Assembly: GCF_003400205.1 (NCBI RefSeq) | Contig: NZ_QUQV01000005.1 | Span: 265,423-329,422, forward strand | Direction: 5' to 3' | DNA: 64,000 bases | Source of the DNA: Bacillus sp. HNG | GTDB lineage: Bacteria > Bacillota > Bacilli > Bacillales > Bacillaceae_L | Shown: positions 58,619 through 64,000 of the stretch, piece by piece | How the letters are laid out: the number at the start of each line of letters is the position of its first letter | How positions within the stretch are numbered: position 1 is the stretch's first letter | Program-made: the position numbers and the translations under genes | The notes under the pieces: generated by a model | Database searches by the model: none | What the model was told of the DNA's origin: nothing | The model's input: only the letters and a program-made list of their open reading frames with translations

Positions 58619-60571
58619 ACCCGTAGGAGCAACGGTTAGTAAGTGTGAGTTACGAATTCCGTGTTCTTTGATTCCTTCTTTGATATCCTCTGGCATTTTT
58701 TGCATGTATCCTGTGTTTATGAAGGCTTCTCTAATTCGATCGCCATCCTCAGCTGAATTTCCTTCTAAGAATGGGAAACTTCCTTTTTCTTTTGCCAGTT
58801 CAATCGAAGCACGGTAAGCAGTAGTTGCGATTGTTTCGAACACTTCGTCAACTAACTTATTTCCTTCCTCTGAACCGTATTCTGTTTCACAGTAGATAAG
58901 AAGATCGTGTAATCCCATAACACCAAGACCAACACGGCGTTCACCTAATGCTTGGTTTTTATTCGCTTCTAAGAAGTATGGAGTTGCATCGATTACGTTA
59001 TCTTGCATTCTTACTCCAACTTCAACTGTTTGCTTGAGCTTTTCAAAGTTAACAGTTCTTGTTTCTTTATCAACCATTTCAGCTAAGTTAACCGCTGCAA
59101 GGTTACAAACACTGTACGGTGCGAGGGGTTGCTCTCCACATGGGTTAGTTGCAACGACTTTTTGACCATAGCTTTGTGCATTTGTCATGTCATTTGCATT
59201 ATCAATGAAGAATATTCCTGGTTCTGCAGCATAAGTTGCACAGATATTAATTAGGTTCCAAAGGTCTTTGGCTTTAATCTTACGGTACTCACGTACTTTA
59301 TGACCAAGCTTTTCCCATTCTCGTACGTCTCCAACCTTGTGCCATTCTTCATTATAGATTTTCATTTCTTCTTCATTGTAGCTTTCAACATCCGGGAATT
59401 TAAGTTCATACATTCTATCTTCTTCAACAGCTTGCATAAAATCTTTTGTGATACATACTGAAATATTTGCACCTGTTAAGAACTCAGGATTATGAACACT
59501 GTAAGTTCCGCCAGTTACTAATTTTTGCTCAGCATCTTTAATAATTTTCTCACTAAACCCACCGTAACCAGGAATTTGTTTATAGTTCACAATACCTTGG
59601 TACATTTGAACTTCCTGCTCTGTAAATGGAGTGAATTTTAACTTTTCTTGAGCGTATTTTTTAATTGTTTCATCTTCTGTATTTTCGATTAAATAACGAA
59701 GAATTCTTGGATTTTGCATTTTCGATATGATGAATTCAATGATATCCGGATGCCAATCGGATAGCATGATCATTTGGGCCCCTCTGCGTGACCCACCCTG
59801 TTCAACAAGATGTGTTAATTTCGCAATGTCATCTAACCATGAAACAGAACCAGATGACTTACCATTTACACCGCGTGCTAGTGTGTTACGTGGGCGTAAT
59901 GTAGAACCGTTTGTCCCTACACCGCCTCCACGGCTCATGATTTCCATTACTTGTTTGCGGTGCTCAGAGATCCCTTCGCGAGAGTCCTGAACAAACGGCA
60001 TCACGTAACAGTTAAAATACGTAACATCCGTATCCGCACCTGCTCCGTAAAGAACTCGACCAGCTGGAATGAAGTTTAGGCTTACAAGCTCTTGATAGAA
60101 TTTTTCAAACCATTCCTTTCGTTTTTCTTCTGTTTTCTCAACTGAAGCTAAACCAGTAGCATTTCTTTTTGCGATTTGCTCATAGAAAATTTCAAGTGGC
60201 TTCTCAATAACATCTAGTGAGCGATTCACAATTCCTGTCTCCACTTCCTCAGGGTTGTCCAACACACCACGATACTCTTCTTCTACCAATACCCGGGCTG
60301 TCTTCTTTTCCCAATCGATGTCAACGATGAAACCTAAGCCACGTGCAGGAAACTTTGGATCCTCTTTGATTGTTAGGACAACAAAGTCACCTTCTGCTAA
60401 AGTAAGCTTCTCTGTATCCTTAAACGTATACCGGTCAAGCATTACAAGCCTAGATACGCCCTTATGCGTAATCTTCATGTCCACTGTAACTGGATGGACC
60501 TGAGGAAAAAGGCGTATGTCCTGGTTCAACCTTTCTACATTAATATTCATTTTTTCTAGCACAACAGTCAT
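58619..60571 (-). CDS. nrdJ: Class II (adenosylcobalamin-dependent) ribonucleotide reductase, 5' exon
   Basis: Makes deoxynucleotides with a B12-generated radical. Exon 1 (651 codons) carries TYFNCYVMPF (redox cysteine), RGGGVGTNGSTLRPR, EQGGSRRGAQM and NPCGEQPLAPYSVCNLAAVNL (active-site N-x-C-x-E and second redox cysteine). It ends in the phosphate loop VAPTG. Unspliced reading adds twelve foreign residues and a stop. Splicing gives 854 residues, normal for the family. ATG 60571 is favoured over GTG 60577 because AAGGGAG is then eight bases away. Tandem NrdR boxes lie upstream. Confidence 0.95.
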
Positions 60572-60665
60572 TCCCACATCTCCCTTTAAATCTATTAATT
60601 CAATTGTGATTGTTTTATTGTGATAAAATTAAAGTATCATATATCCATTTGAAAGACAACACAAA

Positions 60666-60714
60666 AATCAATATATAGTGTTAAAATAATTTTCGACACC
60701 ACTACATATTGATT
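60666..60714 (-). promoter_or_regulatory. Tandem NrdR boxes upstream of nrdJ
   Basis: On the minus strand ACACTATATATTGATT (60666-60681) matches the NrdR box acaCwAtATaTwGtgt at 14 of 16. A second site CCACTACATATTGATT (60699-60714, plus strand) matches at 11. Centres are 33 bp apart, about three helical turns, the normal arrangement. A TTGTCT/TTGTGT -35-like element follows. The remaining 330-bp gap to lipM shows no gene. Confidence 0.7.
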
Positions 60715-60888
60715 TTTATATAAATAAAATCTATTTTGTCAAACTGAAAATAATATAATATATAAAGAAAAACGGAGGAAAAACTAGGTAAACTAAATTT
60801 TTTCGCTTATTTTGAAGAATTTTGTCGGTTGCTTTTTACCTATATAGACGAAACCCAGTTATACCAAAGATTTCAAGTTTTACCTAGT

Positions 60889-60912
60889 AAAAAACGACTA
60901 AAAAAAGTCGTT
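60889..60912 (-). terminator. Terminator after lipM
   Basis: Minus-strand AACGACT / AGTCGTT hairpin with a TTTTTT tail at the lipM stop. Confidence 0.75.
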
Positions 60913-61748
60913 TATCGTTTAAAATTCCATTCATCTGTTTTGTATCGTCTTTCTGCAATTTCATTTACATAATCCAATTCTTCATTAGTTAATTGATATG
61001 GCTCAAGCACAACATTAAGGCCTTCCTCAAAACCTTCCTTAAAAGCTTTCTTCGCCTCTTCAATCGTAACCGGAATATTCCTTAATGCATTTATAGCAAC
61101 TGCTTTATTTTTGAAATTTCGCTGCATCCTTTCTTTGACACGCTCACTTGGATATTTAAATAAATCGAATAATTTATCTTCATCTATATCTAGTAGGATC
61201 GAACCATGTTGAAGAATGACACCCTTTTGTCTCGTTTGTGCACTACCCGCTACTTTCCTTCCTTCAACAACAAGTTCGTACCAAGAAGGTGCATCAAAGC
61301 ACACAGCCGAACGTGGATTTTTTAGTCCTTCGCGCTCTTCAGCTGTCTTTGGAACAGCAAAATATGCATCAAGACCTAGTTTGCGAAAGCCTTGCAAAAC
61401 GCCCTCAGATATGACACGATATGCCTCTGTTACCGTTTTAGGCATTTCAGGATGTTCCTCTGACACAATCACACTATAAGTAAGCTCCTGATCGTGTAAT
61501 ACCCCTCTTCCACCTGTCGGACGACGAACAAAGCCTAGACCATATTTTTTCACAGCTGCTAAGTCAATTTCTCTTTCTACCTTTTGAAAATAACCAATTG
61601 ATAGTGTCGCTGGATTCCAACCATAAAAACGAATTGTCGGTGGAATTTTACCCTCACTATTCCAATCAAGTAAGGCTTCATCTAAAGCCATATTAAATTC
61701 TGGCGAACAATTGCCAGAATCAATAAATCTCCATACCTCTTTTTCCAT
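60912..61748 (-). CDS. lipM: Octanoyl-[GcvH]:protein N-octanoyltransferase / lipoyl ligase family LipM
   Basis: 278-residue BPL_LplA_LipB-fold transferase that moves octanoate from acyl carrier protein to GcvH in lipoate synthesis. [18 protein letters not shown] is the family motif, and the catalytic cysteine is in [13 protein letters not shown], with the lysine in [12 protein letters not shown] 61748 has AGAGGG six bases upstream. It fits YqhM/LipM of B. subtilis by sequence and place. It supports the E2 of the bkd complex. Confidence 0.93.
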   Translation of the reverse strand: MEKEVWRFIDSGNCSPEFNMALDEALLDWNSEGKIPPTIRFYGWNPATLSIGYFQKVEREIDLAAVKKYGLGFVRRPTGGRGVLHDQELTYSVIVSEEHPEMPKTVTEAYRVISEGVLQGFRKLGLDAYFAVPKTAEEREGLKNPRSAVCFDAPSWYELVVEGRKVAGSAQTRQKGVILQHGSILLDIDEDKLFDLFKYPSERVKERMQRNFKNKAVAINALRNIPVTIEEAKKAFKEGFEEGLNVVLEPYQLTNEELDYVNEIAERRYKTDEWNFKR

Positions 61749-61902
61749 ACGAAACCCTCTTTGTTCAATATTGTTTGCCATTCTTTAGTCTATCAGAACA
61801 AAAATTGTTTTTCAAAATCAAAACCTCCAGAGAATTCCTTTGATTCTTTTTAAACACACGAATATAATAGAAAAGAGAGATAGAAAAAGGAGTAGATTGA
61901 TT

Positions 61903-62274
61903 TTGGAAATACTTTTAATTGTTTTAGGTGCAATCATCGCATACGGAATTATCACATTCTTCTACCAAAGAAAAATAGTAACTGTTTTAAACGAAGAACA
62001 GTTTCGTGAAGGATATCGTAAAGCACAACTAATCGATGTCCGTGAACCAAACGAATTTGACGGGGGTCATATTCTAGGTGCACGTAATATTCCATTATCA
62101 CAAATGAAAATGCGCTTAACTGAAATCAGACCTGATAAACCAGTCTACTTATACTGCCAAAACACTGTTCGTAGTGGCCGTGCAGCACAATTACTTCGTA
62201 GAAAAGGCTATAAAGAACTTTACCAGCTGCAAGGTGGGTTTAAAAAGTGGTCAGGTAAAATAAAGAAAAAATAA
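61903..62274 (+). CDS. yqhL: Rhodanese-like protein with N-terminal membrane helix (YqhL)
   Basis: About 123 residues: one N-terminal hydrophobic helix (residues 1-20, LLIVLGAIIAYGIITFF) and a rhodanese domain with DVREPNEFDGGHI and the active-site cysteine in YLYCQNTVRSGRAAQ, ending GGFKKW. Sulfur transfer or redox role is inferred. The start is TTG at 61903 or 61897, both after AAAAGGAG. Divergent from lipM. Confidence 0.88.
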   Translation: MEILLIVLGAIIAYGIITFFYQRKIVTVLNEEQFREGYRKAQLIDVREPNEFDGGHILGARNIPLSQMKMRLTEIRPDKPVYLYCQNTVRSGRAAQLLRRKGYKELYQLQGGFKKWSGKIKKK

Positions 62275-62302
62275 CCTATTCCATTCTGGGAATAGGTTTT
62301 TT
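62273..62302 (+). terminator. Terminator after yqhL
   Basis: AACCTATTCC / GGAATAGGTT hairpin with a TTTTTT tail. Confidence 0.85.
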
Positions 62303-62352
62303 CGTGTCTTGTTTATGATAAACTATGTAAAGAAATAACTCGAGGTGATATT

Positions 62353-63183
62353 TTGAACATTTCGAAAGGACTTTACCATACCATCTACCATCCAAGACTA
62401 ATCATCATTCCACTTATAGTAAACGTATTTCTCACATTCATTGGAACAATAGGAGCATATGCAGGTTTCAGTATATTATATTTTAGCAATAGTTACGCAG
62501 TACCATTTGGAATCCCATTAATAAAGGATGTTATATTACCTTTTCAGGGACTAACAATAAATTGGTTGCTTACCAGCATAGCTACCATTATCATTCTGCT
62601 ATTAAAAAGCTATGCGCTCAGCATATACCTCGGCTCCATGAAATGCTTTTTAGTAGGTCCTGATAATACATATTCCATCCTAAAAATAGCCCCTTATTAT
62701 TTTGATAGAATGGTGAGGTTTTCGATAATCGAGTTTTTCATCAGTGGAATACTCTTTATTATCTCAAATGTTTTTTTGCCATTATCCCTTTTAGGGATTT
62801 TAATTGTATTATTTTATTCCCTAACCCCGTATATTATTGTTCTAGAGGACACCACTGTAAGGGACGCAATTGCAAGATCACCAAAACTATTATTAAAAAA
62901 CTTCGGAACCATATTTTTTATTGCGTTGATTTCACTGATTTTGACATTTTTAATAAGGGAGATTCCATTTACTGATAAAAAAATGGAATACTATGTTGTT
63001 TCACTTCTATATAGTTTTATTGGGACCATCCTAATTTTTGCAGTAATGAATTGTTTACATAAAAGTATTTATACATTCAGTCTTCCGCCAAAGAAAGTAA
63101 TAAAATCAAGAAAGCTATTCCTACCGTTATGGATTGTAGCACTTCTTTTGCCATTACTTGGGGCGTTATTAATTATTGATTAA
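62353..63183 (+). CDS. Uncharacterised polytopic membrane protein
   Basis: 276 residues, about six membrane helices (roughly 17-46, 66-92, 120-150, 155-165, 190-205, 250-272). It starts with TTG 62353, seven bases after GAGG of a GAGGTGAT site. The segment FYSLTPYIIVLEDTTVRDAIARSPKLLLKNFG before the late helices resembles a pattern in DUF-type 'membrane protein of unknown function' families with a conserved amphipathic stretch, but I do not recognise a named family. No partner genes; it stands between yqhL and the repeat arrays. AT-rich codon use is a little stronger than its neighbours. Confidence 0.75.
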   Translation: MNISKGLYHTIYHPRLIIIPLIVNVFLTFIGTIGAYAGFSILYFSNSYAVPFGIPLIKDVILPFQGLTINWLLTSIATIIILLLKSYALSIYLGSMKCFLVGPDNTYSILKIAPYYFDRMVRFSIIEFFISGILFIISNVFLPLSLLGILIVLFYSLTPYIIVLEDTTVRDAIARSPKLLLKNFGTIFFIALISLILTFLIREIPFTDKKMEYYVVSLLYSFIGTILIFAVMNCLHKSIYTFSLPPKKVIKSRKLFLPLWIVALLLPLLGALLIID

Positions 63184-63267
63184 GAAAGGTAGAGTTAAAT
63201 GATGGATCTGGAAGAAAGTTAGATGTGGTAATCTATCAAATAGAGAGTTATTTTATTTTTAGGTAAC

Positions 63268-63407
63268 AGGGTATACCGCTTTTGTTGTTTACGATATACC
63301 ATTTATTGTTTTACGGGTGAGTGATATACCGTTTAAGTTGTTTGCGGTATATCATTTATCATACTACGATTGGGTGATATACCGATGATGGGGTTTGCGG
63401 GTTTAGC
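63268..63407. repeat. 53-bp-period degenerate tandem array (array B)
   Basis: Units start at 63268, 63321 and 63374 with (A/G)(G/T)G(A/G)TATACCG, exactly 53 bp apart, the last one short. The second unit has a strong inverted repeat GATATACCG / CGGTATATC with a 13-base loop. It shares the word TTTRCGG-like with arrays A and C. No gene is seen. Confidence 0.8.
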
Positions 63408-63660
63408 GTTCCCTGATTTTTTACAAATAAGAACCACTTTATGACGTTTGCTGGATCGGTGTTTCCTAATTTTTTACAATCACGAACCTCTTTACGGCAT
63501 TTAGCGGAACAGTGTTTCCTAATCTTTTACAATCACGAACCTCTTTACGGCATTTACCGAAACAGTGTTTCCTAATCTTTTACAATTAAGTGTCTCTTTA
63601 AGACGTTTACTTGATCATCACTACTTAATTTTTTGCCGTTATTAAAAATGACAATCTAAA
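63408..63660. repeat. 53-bp-period degenerate tandem array (array C)
   Basis: Units start with GTTYCCTRAT at 63408, 63461, 63514 and 63567, with a decayed fifth at 63620, all 53 bp apart. The two middle units are nearly identical; the outer ones diverge. Shared words: TTTTACAAT, CCTCTTTACGGCAT and GGAACAGT. Together with array B it explains most of the 700-bp gap before the IS end. A short open frame at 63668-63877 lacks a ribosome binding site and is not credible. Confidence 0.85.
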
Positions 63661-63877
63661 GAAACTTGTGTATTGGCTAGAGTTACCTTTTGCTTCTTCC
63701 CAATCACAAAAGTGGTACGTTTTACCTTTCGTTACTATTCACTTGAAAACAATCTCACAACGGGAACGATTCTACAATATAAGTTACCCATCCTCACTCA
63801 ACATCAGTCAAACAAGTGCCACGTACTTCAACTCTAATATCCAATCAAAAACAAATAAAAAAGACCAACCATATTGA

Positions 63878-64000
63878 TGTGCACCCCAAAAGTTAGACGA
63901 ATAATTCTAACTTTTGGGGTGTTTTTTGTGGTCAAATATGATGAAGGATTTAAGCAAAATGTAGTTGACGCTTATTTAGCAGGTGAAGGTGGATATGCTT
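63878..64000 (+). mobile_element. Left end of an IS3-family (IS150-like) insertion sequence
   Basis: The terminal sequence TGCACCCCAAAAGTTAGA is typical of IS3-family ends. It is followed at once by its inverse complement TCTAACTTTTGGGGTG and a T run, making a hairpin-terminator at the element edge (63882-63927), and then by a transposase orfA frame cut by the window end. Confidence 0.8.
63928..64000 (+). CDS. IS3-family transposase OrfA, N-terminal fragment (runs off the window)
   Basis: From GTG 63928 the frame reads V-V-K-Y-D-E-G-F-K-Q-N-V-V-D-A-Y-L-A-G-E-G-G-Y-A, the start of the helix-turn-helix OrfA of IS150-like elements (pattern KY-x-E-x-F-K-x-x-V-V). Only 24 codons are present. OrfB with the DDE domain would lie beyond the window. 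The start sits in the T-rich tail of the hairpin, suggesting poor initiation. Confidence 0.75.
   Translation, partial: MVKYDEGFKQNVVDAYLAGEGGYA

Noticed and set aside
57628..60571. nrdJ broken by frameshift or a pseudogene
   Set aside because: The gap has the full set of group I core pairings and exact splice-site rules, and the exons join in frame at APTG/S, so an intron explains it better.
57628..60571. Intein in the RNR
   Set aside because: The intervening sequence contains stops in the frame and is too short; no intein motifs.
63668..63877. 69-codon open frame before the IS end
   Set aside because: No ribosome binding site, low-complexity composition and overlap with intergenic sequence.

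Overview
The window reads as chromosomal DNA of an endospore-forming, AT-rich member of the Bacillaceae. The evidence is the complete spoIIIAA-AH operon, spo0A, spoIVB, a sigma-L (sigma-54) dependent branched-chain keto acid operon, bacilliredoxin BrxB, Prli42 and LipM. Most genes lie on the minus strand in nearly the same order as the Bacillus subtilis yqj-yqi-yqh region (zwf to lipM). I cannot name the species.

Layout. 0.1-6.8 kb: zwf, then a maltose PTS cluster (malA, malP, malR) between zwf and the DNA polymerase IV gene. 6.8-10.9 kb: an orphan cheW, a tripeptidase-like M20 peptidase, and the propionyl-CoA carboxylase beta / methylmalonyl-CoA epimerase pair, then the 30-residue Prli42. 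11.4-15.4 kb: yqjA, a polar amino acid (probably arginine) ABC importer, and brxB. 15.6-20.8 kb: meaB, mutB and mutA, the B12-dependent methylmalonyl-CoA mutase operon. 21.2-31.2 kb: ptb-bcd-buk-lpdV-bkdAA-bkdAB-bkdB behind a perfect -24/-12 promoter, with the activator gene bkdR upstream. 31.4-38.2 kb: yqzF, yqiK, spo0A, spoIVB, recN and argR. 38.4-47.5 kb: tlyA, dxs, ispA, xseB, xseA, folD, nusB, yqhY, accC and accB. 47.7-57.5 kb: the spoIIIA operon, yqhV, efp, papA, yqhR, yqhP and a patatin-like protein. 57.6-60.6 kb: a class II (B12-dependent) ribonucleotide reductase gene split by a 379-nt group I intron. 60.9-63.2 kb: lipM, a rhodanese and an unrecognised membrane protein. 63.9 kb to the end: the left end of an IS3-family element.

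How it fits together. The bkd operon turns valine, isoleucine and leucine into acyl-CoAs. Valine and isoleucine yield propionyl-CoA, which PccB, Mce and MutAB/MeaB convert to succinyl-CoA. MutAB and NrdJ both need adenosylcobalamin. The lipoyl-dependent E2 (BkdB) connects with LipM. AccB/AccC supply biotin carboxylase functions, and no dedicated PccA gene is visible here. Sequence-level control sites include a sigma-54 promoter, CcpA (cre) sites, ArgR-like boxes, tandem NrdR boxes, three Spo0A boxes and a TetR-type palindrome.

Least explained parts. Three intergenic arrays have different unit sequences but the same exact 53-bp period. A modular intergenic repeat occurs in several copies, one with terminal inverted repeats and flanked by a 17-bp direct repeat, and it carries a nested hairpin element whose stems covary between copies. 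spoIIIAD appears to start at AUU.
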